Below, piece by piece: positions 10,501 through 17,718 of a stretch of 47,314 nt of DNA. This stretch comes from CAZDET01 sp964504335 (GTDB lineage Bacteria; Bacteroidota; Bacteroidia; Chitinophagales; Saprospiraceae). Made by a program: the position numbers and the translations under genes. Below the pieces are notes generated by a model. That model saw only the letters and a program-made list of their open reading frames with translations. It did not search any database and was not told the origin of the DNA. The stretch covers positions 1 through 47,314 of the forward strand of contig CAZDET010000040.1 in the NCBI GenBank assembly GCA_964504335.1, written 5' to 3'. How positions within the stretch are numbered: the first letter of the stretch is position 1; every line of letters begins with the position of its first letter.

Positions 10501-11222
10501 GAATCATCGACGAGCAATGGCTGGAAGCACGCGCCGTGATTGGGATGTTTCCGGCGAACGCCGACGATGCGGACAACATCGAATTGTATACCGACGAGGA
10601 CCGAAAGGAATTGCGCATTCGCCTGCAATTCCTCCGCCAGCAGATTAAAAAGGCCAAGGGACAGCCCAACTTGTCGCTTACTGATTTCGTAGCGCCGAAA
10701 GACAGCGGAGTGCCTGATTACCTGGGGGGCTTTGCCGTTTCGGTAGGGTTTGGCATCGAAGACCATCTGGCCGCGTTCGAGGAGCAGCACGACGACTACC
10801 ACGCCATCATGCTCAAGGCATTGGCCGATCGCCTCGCAGAAGCCTTTGCCGAATTGATGCACCAGCGGGTGCGCCGCGAATGGTGGGGCTACGCACCCAA
10901 TGAGGCCCTCGACTACGAAGCGCTGATCGCCGAAACCTATACTGGTATCCGACCAGCACCGGGCTATCCGGCCTGCCCGGAGCACACGGAAAAACGCCTG
11001 CTCTGGCAATTGCTGGACGTAGAAGCACAAACCGGCATTTCACTCACCGAAAGTTGTGCCATGTTTCCGGCCTCTTCCGTTAGCGGCTTTTATTTCGCCC
11101 ATCCGGAAAGTAAGTACTTCACCGTGCGCGGCGTACAACAAGATCAGGTAGAAGATTACGCGAAGCGCAAAAACATGTCGGTTGAAGAAGCCGAACGCTG
11201 GCTGGCACCAGTGCGGGAGTAG
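7548..11222 (+). CDS. metH: Cobalamin-dependent methionine synthase
   Basis: This cytoplasmic enzyme transfers a methyl group from 5-methyltetrahydrofolate to homocysteine through cobalamin. At 1224 residues it matches full-length four-module MetH. The homocysteine domain (about 1-330) carries the zinc ligands C243 (in GLNCALG), C306 and C307 (in GGCCGTTPEH). The pterin domain (about 345-640) begins with FVNVGERTNVTGS. The cobalamin cap and Rossmann module contain DVHDIGKN, with H755 as the lower-axial ligand. The C-terminal AdoMet reactivation domain contains RPAPGYPACPEH. The start is MQQLRELFQERILVLDGAMG, in register with homologues. Its stop lies one base from the stop of the convergent glycosyltransferase gene. 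No cobalamin or SAM riboswitch was recognised upstream. Confidence 0.97.
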   Translation: MQQLRELFQERILVLDGAMGSLIQGYKLEEADYRGDRFRNWPQELKGNHDLLNLTRPDVVEEIHLAYLDAGADLIETNTFSATTIAQADYGTQDHVYDINRAAAEIARRAADKVTAQQPDKPRFVLGAMGPTNRLLSLSPDVNNPGYRAMTFEELVTAYYEQMAGLLDGGVDALLIETITDTLNAKAALFALQQHREERNRNIEVIISGTITDASGRTLSGQTVEAFWISVMHSRPLCVGLNCALGAQEMRPHLEALSKIATSFVHAYPNAGLPNELGDYDQGATEMREYIRDFAQHGFVNLIGGCCGTTPEHIRAMAETVADLPTRPIPEPIGYTLLSGLEPLIIRPETNFVNVGERTNVTGSRKFARLIKNEQYNEALEVARHQVEGGAQIIDVNMDEGLLDSKSAMRDFLNLLMAEPDIARLPIMIDSSKWEVIEAGLQCVQGKCIVNSISLKEGEEEFLRQARLVRRYGAAVVVMAFDEEGQADTIDRKVNICERAYRILTEQLDFAPTDVIFDPNIFAVATGIEQHNEYAIAYIEATRQIKERCPGAKISGGVSNISFSYRGNNVVREAMHAAFLYHAIQAGMDMGIVNAGMIEVYEEIPKELLERVEDVLFNRRDDATERLTEFAESVKGTGGRQVQKDLAWREAAVAERLRHSLVRGITEFIEEDTEEARQQYPAALQVIEGPLMDGMNVVGNLFGEGKMFLPQVVKSARVMKKAVAYLTPFIEEEKQAGTDNTKGKILLATVKGDVHDIGKNIVGVVLACNNYEIIDLGVMVPANKILERAREEQADIIGLSGLITPSLDEMVAVAEAMEREGFTIPLIIGGATTSKLHTALKIEPKYSGPVVHVLDASRSVSVAGKLLAKDENARSNFVLEVRADYEQVRQQRAGRKRRKEYLAIEDARRNKLAIDWSTYQPPRPKQPGVQTFANYSLEEISDFIDWTPFFSSWQLAGKFPAILQDEVVGAEAQKLYNDARSMLRRIIDEQWLEARAVIGMFPANADDADNIELYTDEDRKELRIRLQFLRQQIKKAKGQPNLSLTDFVAPKDSGVPDYLGGFAVSVGFGIEDHLAAFEEQHDDYHAIMLKALADRLAEAFAELMHQRVRREWWGYAPNEALDYEALIAETYTGIRPAPGYPACPEHTEKRLLWQLLDVEAQTGISLTESCAMFPASSVSGFYFAHPESKYFTVRGVQQDQVEDYAKRKNMSVEEAERWLAPVRE

Positions 11223-11223
11223 T

Positions 11224-12216
11224 TTATGGCGCTTCCATTAATTGGTTGGCGGCTGCGGCTACTTCGGCCATCGAGAGGTCGTTCATACAGCGAAAATGCC
11301 CCTTGGGGCAGGCGGGATAGCCGATTTTGGAACAGGGGCGGCAACCCAGCCCCTTCACTTCGAATAGGCGATGCGGCACGGGCGGTTGCTCTTTCCCAAA
11401 GTAAGGGGTCATTCCGAATTCGGGAACCGTATTCCCCCAAATGCTGATGATCGGCCGACGAAAGGCGGCCGCCATGTGCATGAGTCCGGTATCGTGTGTG
11501 ACAACCACCGCGGCCTGGCGTACTAAAGCGGCGCTCTGATTGAGGCGCAGCTTTCCGCAGGTGTTACTGACGTGGCTCCCGAGTGCGGCAAGGCGTTCGC
11601 CGACTTCCGCTTCTTCCGGCCCTCCAAGGACCGCAATCGGTCGGGTAAATTGGGAGCAAAAGGCCGCTAATTGTTCCTCCGGAAGCCGCTTGGTGGCGTG
11701 GGCCGCCCCAATAACCAGAGCCAAAAACGGCTCGGAAAAGCGCATGGCCTCTGGCAATTCGTCCTCTTGCCCGAGAAAGTAATCCAATCCTTTCCCGTCG
11801 GCAATGACTCCGAGGGGGGCTGCCGCGGCCAGATAGCGATCCACGATGTGGACCCGAGGTAACCACTGAATGTGCCACTGGGTGAGCAACCACTTTTCGT
11901 GGTTGAGTTTATCGAAACTGTAATGGGGTACCCACGGCAGCGCCAGTTTTACCTGTAGGCTCCGCAGGTTGTGGTGCAAGTCGACAATGGCCGTCGGTCG
12001 AAATCGCCGCAAAGCCGGAAGTACTTCACTGACGGATCGTTCGATGGTGTGTAATTGGTGAATATGAGGATTATGAGCCAGCACCGATTGGTATTTGGCT
12101 TTCGTCAGGAAATGCACTTCCGCATCCAGTTGCCTGCGTACGGCCCGGATCACGGGAGTCGTCAGAATGATGTCTCCGATAGAAGAAAAGCGAATAATCA
12201 GAATGCGATGGGTCAT
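11224..12216 (-). CDS. Glycosyltransferase family 9 (heptosyltransferase-like)
   Basis: This 330-residue protein resembles the ADP-heptose:LPS heptosyltransferase family, which adds sugars to lipopolysaccharide core at the cytoplasmic face of the inner membrane. The N-terminus RILIIRFSSIGDIILTTP is the family's typical first Rossmann strand. Near residue 240 there is HDTGLMHMAAA followed by PIISIWGNT, the donor-binding region. A Cys-rich segment at about 291-311 (CRPCSKIGYPACPKGHFRCM) is common in Bacteroidota members. The gene starts 3 bp after the stop of the upstream lipoprotein gene, so the two are probably co-transcribed. The exact sugar and acceptor cannot be read from sequence. Confidence 0.9.
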   Translation of the reverse strand: MTHRILIIRFSSIGDIILTTPVIRAVRRQLDAEVHFLTKAKYQSVLAHNPHIHQLHTIERSVSEVLPALRRFRPTAIVDLHHNLRSLQVKLALPWVPHYSFDKLNHEKWLLTQWHIQWLPRVHIVDRYLAAAAPLGVIADGKGLDYFLGQEDELPEAMRFSEPFLALVIGAAHATKRLPEEQLAAFCSQFTRPIAVLGGPEEAEVGERLAALGSHVSNTCGKLRLNQSAALVRQAAVVVTHDTGLMHMAAAFRRPIISIWGNTVPEFGMTPYFGKEQPPVPHRLFEVKGLGCRPCSKIGYPACPKGHFRCMNDLSMAEVAAAANQLMEAP

Positions 12217-12219
12217 CGA

Positions 12220-13035
12220 TCAGCGGAAATCGGCGGTTGACTGTACGGTTACGGATTCTGTTATGATCTGCGAAAGTACGTTCAGCGAATCTTGTTCGTA
12301 CAGGCGGTCAAACTGACGGACGTTGCGCTCGGTGGAATCGATGGGCTCCAGGTTGTCGTAATCCTGGAATCGGATGCCGGCCACTACACGGGCGTTTTTT
12401 GCAACCCGAAACCGCGCACCACCGCCATCCGTCAGATAGTTGTACGCCAGATAGTCGAGGTGGAAATTGTCGGTGCGGAACCAATACACAAATTCATCTT
12501 CAAAATCCCGGCCACCGCCCTTCTGCTGGAAAGTCACCATTAGCTTGTGGTAGGCGACCTCCTTGATAGTCGATTGCCCCAGGTACTCCGCTTGCACTGC
12601 CGGGTCGGATAAATTGTAGGGAAGCAGGGCGAAGTAAATCACGGAATTGACCGAACGGCTGTAGGCCTGACGGCGCTCCTCCGGAATATCGGCTGCCTGC
12701 CCGTTGATTTCGCGAACCAGGCCGTTGTTAGTCAAAATGTCCCGGATCGAATCTCCGGTGGTGGTGTCGAGAAAGGCACGCTCGTACTGGTAGCGATCAC
12801 TCTGCCGTACCGCCCGAAAGTCAAACTGCCGAAAGCGAAAGGTAATGGTGGCGGTATCGAAGAGTCGGCTACCGTGGGCCTCAAAGGCCTGCTGAAGCAC
12901 GTATTGGGTAGAATCCGTCGCGCTTGCGGCAGAGGTAGAAACATCGGACCTGCCGCCCGTTTCGGGCTGGCAGGCGGCGAGTAATAAAAGCGTTGCCCCC
13001 AATAAGGAAGCCTTTCTGAATAGATGCATGATCAA
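12220..13035 (-). CDS. Uncharacterised lipoprotein (DUF6503-like)
   Basis: A lipoprotein of 271 residues. The signal region ends in the lipobox LLAAC, with C22 as the probable lipidated cysteine. A Ser/Thr-rich linker follows and then a mature domain beginning YVLQQAFEAHGSRLFD. The pattern of beta strands with YHKLMVTF, the charged segment DEFVYWFRTDNFHLDYLAY and IRFQDYDNL is what I associate with Bacteroidota DUF6503 proteins, a family without known function; this match is from memory. An alternative start at the third codon (13029) would still leave an intact signal. It lies 3 bp upstream of the glycosyltransferase gene and 49 bp downstream of a membrane-protein gene. Confidence 0.75.
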   Translation of the reverse strand: MIMHLFRKASLLGATLLLLAACQPETGGRSDVSTSAASATDSTQYVLQQAFEAHGSRLFDTATITFRFRQFDFRAVRQSDRYQYERAFLDTTTGDSIRDILTNNGLVREINGQAADIPEERRQAYSRSVNSVIYFALLPYNLSDPAVQAEYLGQSTIKEVAYHKLMVTFQQKGGGRDFEDEFVYWFRTDNFHLDYLAYNYLTDGGGARFRVAKNARVVAGIRFQDYDNLEPIDSTERNVRQFDRLYEQDSLNVLSQIITESVTVQSTADFR

Positions 13036-13084
13036 CAGAATGTGGTGCTGTACTGCAATCTACAGAATGGCTTCCAGATAGGAG

Positions 13085-13939
13085 TTATTTCTGGTAAAAC
13101 AGTTGATCCATGGCAGCGCCTTCGAAGTACCGATTGGGGCTTCCATCTACGGTATGCTCGTAGGCAGCCGCCAGGAAAACGGTTTTGGCCGTAGAGGATA
13201 ATATAATGGTGAGCAGAACACCGACCAATACGAAGGCTACACCGGCCAGGTACCATTCGAGGGCAAAGAGTACACCCATTCCCAGGAAGGAGCCGATGAT
13301 TCCCACTAGTGTAAGCAGGCCGAAACTAAACCCGGCGCCAATGCTCTCGCCCCATTTCTCCTTTATAATAGACACCGACCGCTTCACCGCATCGGCGGGA
13401 CCGAGATCTTCGTATGCCAGTACCGGAACTACAAAATAGGTCATCACTCCCCAGGCAAAGCCGACCAGACCCACCAGTATTTTACCGAAAAAGCCGGTTT
13501 TGTCTTCCAGAATCCTCAGAATTGTTCCGACCGTAGCGGCCAGCGCCGACCAGGCCAGAATGGTGCGCAGGCGGCCCGCCGCGTATTTCATGCCGTCCAT
13601 AATACTAACCGTCCGTCCGGCAAATATCTCCCGGACATTATAGACTAGACCGACGTTGAAAAAGACTACCACAAAATAATTGACGAGGTAGAACGCAAAC
13701 AGGATCAGATAGCCGAGCCCTTCGGAAAAGCGCGGATCGAAGTTCCATTCATCTACCTGAAACACGGCCGAGCCAATTCCCAACACAGAGGCCATGGACA
13801 GGATCAAGGTGAGAAAAATCGAAATCATGGCCACGCCCGAAATAATGGGAAACAGCAAGAGTTTCGGATGATCGCGGACTACCTCCAGGCTGTTCATCCC
13901 GAATCGCCAACCCCTGGATAGTCGTTCGAAAAAGTTCAT
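13085..13939 (-). CDS. Multi-pass membrane protein (DUF6159-like)
   Basis: A 284-residue inner-membrane protein with about six hydrophobic segments. The N-terminus MNFFERLSRGWRFG followed by DHPKLLLFPIISG is typical of what I recall as DUF6159. The central VRSIFAG-like loop (YNVREIFAGRTVSIMDG), LAYEDLGPADAVKRSV and a final FLAAAYEHTVDG also fit. A longer reading from 14179 would overlap the upstream endonuclease gene by 128 bp and add about 80 residues unlike the family, so I chose the ATG at 13939. The function is unknown. Neighbour spacing (49 bp to the lipoprotein gene, 112 bp from endonuclease I) allows an operon. Confidence 0.8.
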   Translation of the reverse strand: MNFFERLSRGWRFGMNSLEVVRDHPKLLLFPIISGVAMISIFLTLILSMASVLGIGSAVFQVDEWNFDPRFSEGLGYLILFAFYLVNYFVVVFFNVGLVYNVREIFAGRTVSIMDGMKYAAGRLRTILAWSALAATVGTILRILEDKTGFFGKILVGLVGFAWGVMTYFVVPVLAYEDLGPADAVKRSVSIIKEKWGESIGAGFSFGLLTLVGIIGSFLGMGVLFALEWYLAGVAFVLVGVLLTIILSSTAKTVFLAAAYEHTVDGSPNRYFEGAAMDQLFYQK

Positions 13940-14051
13940 CGAAATGGATTTTACGTTATTAATGGTTCCCTTAAGGTACAGAATCCACAGAGGCACACAA
14001 GAATTTTCGCTCAATCGTGAGGGCGCATAGACAAAAGCACCAGAAGCCCGC

Positions 14052-15104
14052 TTATTCCTCTCCTGTTGCGCGAATCCGAAGGGTAGCGAGCACTTGCCCC
14101 AACCAGCCCAATTGAATTTCATACCGGTATTGGGTGCGGTCGATCCGTTGCTCTTCCAATAGCCGGACTTGCACATCAAAAAGGCTCAACGACCGGCGAT
14201 CTTCGGCTACCAGCGATACAGTGGGTACGGAGATGGAGGCAGGTGTCGGGCGCGGGGGTTCGTAAACGGCGGTAATCAGCTCCGTGGCAGCAGTAGGGTA
14301 GGGGCTAAGGTCGATCGTCGGCTCACAGGAAGTGGCAGGCAATTCGGGGCAGAAAGCTCTGCGAACGAGGCTACAATCGAGCACGAAGGGATTGGGTTTT
14401 CCCTCCTGATAGCGGGCGATCGCCCACGTGCGGGCGAGTTCGGTATCGTCGACGGGGTCCTGCTGGTGCCAGTTGCAGAGAGTAGACATCATTTGAGGAA
14501 AGAAGTTGGGGTCGGCCTGTTCGGTTTCCGGTTGGTACATGGTGTAGAAGTAGAAGACAGCTCGCGCGATATCGCCCTTGATGGCATCGCGCGGCTCGAA
14601 GGGTTGGCCGCCGGCCCAGGCGCTGTGTGCGCCCGGATTTTCCGGAGTGGTTGTTTGTTGCTGATCCAGGTGGTACCAGCGTTCTACGGCATCGTCGGAT
14701 AATTCTCCAAAGGGTTGGCTGCTACGGGCGGCATTGACGTCTACCCGCGTCGGAAAGAGGTGGTGCATATCCGACAGGCCATTGCCCCGGGCGGCTCCTT
14801 TGCTCTTGGGGTAGGTGTGTTCGGTATTGATTTTTGCTTCGTAGGCTACAGTGGTGGGGTCGCCCGGAGCCAGGTAAATGCGGTAGCCGGTGTAAACGCA
14901 TTCCAGGCTATCGCCCCGGCTATCGATGTGGCGGAAGAGGGTATCCCGGGCCCGCCCGTAGTTAAAAATACGCCCGGGCTTGAAAGTCCGCACGAGCGAG
15001 TCGACGAGTGCGTCCCCGCTCAGGTCGGAAAAAACGGCATACTGACCTTGGACGGTGCAGGTGCTGATTAGCAATACCGATAGTAAAATGGGTCTTAGCA
15101 ACAT
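14052..15104 (-). CDS. Secreted endonuclease I family nuclease
   Basis: A predicted exported DNA/RNA-degrading enzyme of 350 residues. The signal peptide ends near CTVQG-Q (residue 20). The His-Me-finger core of the endonuclease I family is visible: NTEHTYPKS at 93-101, SDMHHLFPT at 111-119, N124 and RSSQPFG at 127-133. H96 is the likely general base and the Asn and His residues bind a metal. About 90 C-terminal residues after the catalytic domain contain beta strands but no classical PNP-type sorting signal that I can recognise. A role in nutrient scavenging from extracellular nucleic acid is likely. The gene lies 42 bp downstream of the uncharacterised protein gene at 15147-15842. Confidence 0.9.
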   Translation of the reverse strand: MLLRPILLSVLLISTCTVQGQYAVFSDLSGDALVDSLVRTFKPGRIFNYGRARDTLFRHIDSRGDSLECVYTGYRIYLAPGDPTTVAYEAKINTEHTYPKSKGAARGNGLSDMHHLFPTRVDVNAARSSQPFGELSDDAVERWYHLDQQQTTTPENPGAHSAWAGGQPFEPRDAIKGDIARAVFYFYTMYQPETEQADPNFFPQMMSTLCNWHQQDPVDDTELARTWAIARYQEGKPNPFVLDCSLVRRAFCPELPATSCEPTIDLSPYPTAATELITAVYEPPRPTPASISVPTVSLVAEDRRSLSLFDVQVRLLEEQRIDRTQYRYEIQLGWLGQVLATLRIRATGEE

Positions 15105-15146
15105 AGCTTTGGGAACATTTATAAAACAGGCAATGAGTAAGCGTTT

Positions 15147-15842
15147 CTAAACTCCACCTTCCTCCACCACGTATCGAGCGAAGTCGAAGGCGAGCAACAG
15201 GCTGTTGCCTTCGAAATCACGGTTGGGGCGAAGTCGTCGGCGATGGGCCACCATCAAAGCGTCTTCTTTCTCAATAAACCGCATCAGGGTCCGCATCACT
15301 TTTACGTGGCGGGCAAAATCCCCTACCGGGGGCACGTTGGCTGCACCGACTTTTCGCAGCAGCTTCAGGAAGGTATCTTCATCGTAGGGGGCATAGCGAT
15401 CGGGAAATTGAAAACTCAGATAAAGCGATATCATCGTATAACCGTCGTCGTGATAATGGCGTTGGTGCGCGGCTCTCGGATGGCGCTCGAGGTATTGTTC
15501 TAAGAGTTGGTCGCAGTAAAACACGAAGCGATCGATGCGAATTTCGATATTTTTTTCTTCGTCAAATAATTCGGAGAACATGGATTGGGTGAAGGCTGGT
15601 TCCATGCCGATGAAGTATACCATCATTTCCTTGGGGGCGTAGGCCTGCCGACTCCAAAGGCGTCGGGTTTGCTTGTTGTCGAGGCTGCGGTCGTATACGC
15701 TTGCCAGGTCGGGTGCCGTGAGGTCGAAGTGTTGTTGCCAGTACCGCTGGCTTTCCCAATAGTACAGCCGGTCTTCTGCCCGGCGGCTGTTTAAGTAGGC
15801 TTGATATCCCTGGAGAAACCGCTTGATTCGATCCAATTGCAT
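15147..15842 (-). CDS. Uncharacterised cytoplasmic protein
   Basis: A 231-residue soluble protein with no signal peptide. It is rich in aromatic and charged residues (RLYYWESQRYWQQHFD near the N-terminus, QTRRLWSRQAYAPKEMM in the middle). The segment HYHDDGYTMISLYLSFQFPD followed by YAPYDEDTFLKLLRKVG resembles stretches seen near the N-termini of some McrB-like restriction proteins and in small Bacteroidota hypothetical proteins. That similarity is impressionistic and I do not assign a function. It is the first gene of a possible five-gene minus-strand run and diverges from the coiled-coil protein at 16052. Confidence 0.75.
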   Translation of the reverse strand: MQLDRIKRFLQGYQAYLNSRRAEDRLYYWESQRYWQQHFDLTAPDLASVYDRSLDNKQTRRLWSRQAYAPKEMMVYFIGMEPAFTQSMFSELFDEEKNIEIRIDRFVFYCDQLLEQYLERHPRAAHQRHYHDDGYTMISLYLSFQFPDRYAPYDEDTFLKLLRKVGAANVPPVGDFARHVKVMRTLMRFIEKEDALMVAHRRRLRPNRDFEGNSLLLAFDFARYVVEEGGV

Positions 15843-15967
15843 GGGCCTAAAATACGGCCTGCGACCTATAATCGAACGCTGTATGGGGGCGCATTCGAAA
15901 ATAAGCGGTACGCTGGTCGAAAAATTACCGCATCACGGCGTGTCTGTTCTATTTTCGGTCGAAGGTA

Positions 15968-15999
15968 TTTGGTCACTTGTTCGTTGTTGGCTACTTTAT
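15968..15999 (+). promoter_or_regulatory. Possible promoter of the coiled-coil protein gene
   Basis: TTTG, then 20 bases, then TACTTTAT, close to the Bacteroidota -33/-7 pattern. It ends about 50 bp upstream of the ATG at 16052 within a 209-bp divergent gap. Confidence 0.4.
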
Positions 16000-16051
16000 A
16001 CGCTGTTAAAGTGTTCTCTTTAAAATCAAGAGAGCCTTCAAAAACAGAGTT

Positions 16052-17158
16052 ATGAGTTTGTTGAGCGATTTGAAGAAAATTCTGTTCGGAGCTAAATCGG
16101 TGGCCCGCGAACGAACGCGGGATTTAAGTGAGAAAGCCAAACAGACCGGTGAAGAATTGAAACGCAAATCGAGCGAATACCAGGAGCGGGCACGCGGAGA
16201 AGCGGATCGCGTGGAAGAGGAGCTGCGTCAGATTGGCCGGGAAAGCTCCGAGCGGGCCCGGTCTGCACTGGAGGGGTTTGCCGAAAAGTTTCGGGAAGAG
16301 GCCGACTACGCCGTTGAGCGAAGCAAAGAGCTCAAGCAGCGCGCCGAAGAGTGGCTGCGCCAGCAAGAACAAAAGCACACCCGCAATCAGTTTGCCGCTG
16401 ATTTCGAAACACCTGATCGCCCTGCTGAATCCGACGACGAGGACAATCCTTTATCTGAAAGGGAAGAACCAAAGAACATGCATACCGATCCTTACGGCGA
16501 TTTTTTCGATGAAAATAAGAAGGAGGACGAGCCGGCCAAGCAAGAACCACCCGCCGAGCCGATTGATTTCGAAGCAGGTGTAGAAGATCAAGAGGTACCC
16601 AAAGCGCCCCGCGAGCCCTCCGAGCTGGAGAAGATGGGCGATCAGCTACTCGATAAAGCGGCCCGCACCGGCCACGAGGCAAAGCAAGCCGCCGAGCGGG
16701 CCGGCCGCAAGCTGATGGACTTCAGCGAAAAGCTAGGTGGAAAAATCCTGGATCGCGCGGAGGAGCTAGGCGATCGCCTCAAGCACGAACGCGATGACCT
16801 CTTCGAAAGGGCCCAACGCGAACGCGAACAACACGACCTCGACGAGACCCTGCGGCAAGCCAAGGAAATGGAGGAACGCCTCGAAGCGCGCAAGCGGGCC
16901 TTCGACGATAAAGGCTCCGAACGCGACGCCTCCGATAGTACCCTCAGCGGGACCGATAGCTTCTTCGACCGCGCCGCGCGCTTTGCCGAAGGGGACTACC
17001 ACAACGAAGGCGGGAAGGATATGAACATCCAATCCGACCCCGAGTACCAACCCAAGGAACGCCCCAACAAAATCCACGGATTCGAAGACCGCGACGGCGA
17101 TGGGGATGATCTTATCGACGACGCCATCATCGACGAAGACGACCGGCCCAAATCCTAG
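16052..17158 (+). CDS. Highly charged coiled-coil (LEA / apolipoprotein-like) protein
   Basis: A 368-residue hydrophilic protein with no signal peptide or membrane segment. Residues about 10-125 form a long amphipathic helix rich in Lys, Glu, Arg and Ala with 11-residue-like periodicity (for example SEKAKQTGEELKRKSSEYQE). An acidic Pro-rich linker spans about 126-185. A second helical block spans about 190-295 (AKQAAERAGRKLMDFSEKLG). The tail is acidic (DRDGDGDDLIDDAIIDEDD). The composition resembles late-embryogenesis-abundant stress proteins and apolipoprotein-type helices, but compositional similarity alone does not prove function. It lies 2 bp upstream of a Nudix gene, so the two are probably co-translated. 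Confidence 0.8.
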   Translation: MSLLSDLKKILFGAKSVARERTRDLSEKAKQTGEELKRKSSEYQERARGEADRVEEELRQIGRESSERARSALEGFAEKFREEADYAVERSKELKQRAEEWLRQQEQKHTRNQFAADFETPDRPAESDDEDNPLSEREEPKNMHTDPYGDFFDENKKEDEPAKQEPPAEPIDFEAGVEDQEVPKAPREPSELEKMGDQLLDKAARTGHEAKQAAERAGRKLMDFSEKLGGKILDRAEELGDRLKHERDDLFERAQREREQHDLDETLRQAKEMEERLEARKRAFDDKGSERDASDSTLSGTDSFFDRAARFAEGDYHNEGGKDMNIQSDPEYQPKERPNKIHGFEDRDGDGDDLIDDAIIDEDDRPKS

Positions 17159-17160
17159 CC

Positions 17161-17718
17161 ATGTCCGAGCAACCCGTCGAGCGGGCCTGGGAACGCGCTT
17201 ACTCCGAGCCGGGGCCGGATCTCAAGCTCTTCCGTGCGCGCTACGACTTTATGCGCAACCCCCGTAACGGACATCTTGAGAAGATGATCGTGCTGGAAAG
17301 CTTTGATTCCACCCAAACGGTTGCCCGTACCACTGAAGGCACTTTGCTTTTCGTGTATCAATACCGCTTTGGAATTGGAGAATTCACGCTCGAACTACCC
17401 GGCGGAATTGTGGAGCCCTCGGAGCCCCTCGAAGCAGCCGCCCGCCGGGAGTTGGCCGAAGAAACGGGATACGAAAACGGCGAGTGGAAACTCCTCGGCC
17501 AGAATCCGGCAAATCCGGTATTTCAGGATAGCCAGATTTATACCTTCGCGGCAAGCGGGGTCACACCCACGGCCAATTTACCGCAAGACCAGGGGGAAGA
17601 TGTACAACTAGTATACCTAACCGAAGAGGCTACGCTCGATCGCTTCCTGTCCGGAGCATTTCGGCACCCCCATACTGTGGCCGGATTATTGCACTACTTC
17701 GGAAACCGCCTGCGCTAG
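17161..17718 (+). CDS. Nudix hydrolase, ADP-ribose pyrophosphatase-like
   Basis: A 185-residue cytoplasmic hydrolase that cleaves nucleoside diphosphates linked to another moiety. The complete Nudix box is present from G82: GGIVEPSEP, then ARRELAEETGY, giving G82, E88, R96, E97, E100, E101 and G103. The ELPGGIVEP lead-in and a preceding VYQYRFGIGEFTLELP strand are typical of the ADP-ribose / sugar-nucleotide subgroup, but the substrate is not proven. It follows the coiled-coil gene by 2 bp. Its stop codon overlaps the stop of the convergent CHU_C gene in the palindrome CTAG at 17715-17718. Confidence 0.92.
   Translation: MSEQPVERAWERAYSEPGPDLKLFRARYDFMRNPRNGHLEKMIVLESFDSTQTVARTTEGTLLFVYQYRFGIGEFTLELPGGIVEPSEPLEAAARRELAEETGYENGEWKLLGQNPANPVFQDSQIYTFAASGVTPTANLPQDQGEDVQLVYLTEEATLDRFLSGAFRHPHTVAGLLHYFGNRLR

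Noticed and set aside
13940..14179. Extended N-terminus of the DUF6159-like protein
   Set aside because: It overlaps the endonuclease gene by 128 bp and its residues do not resemble the family; the ATG at 13939 fits better.
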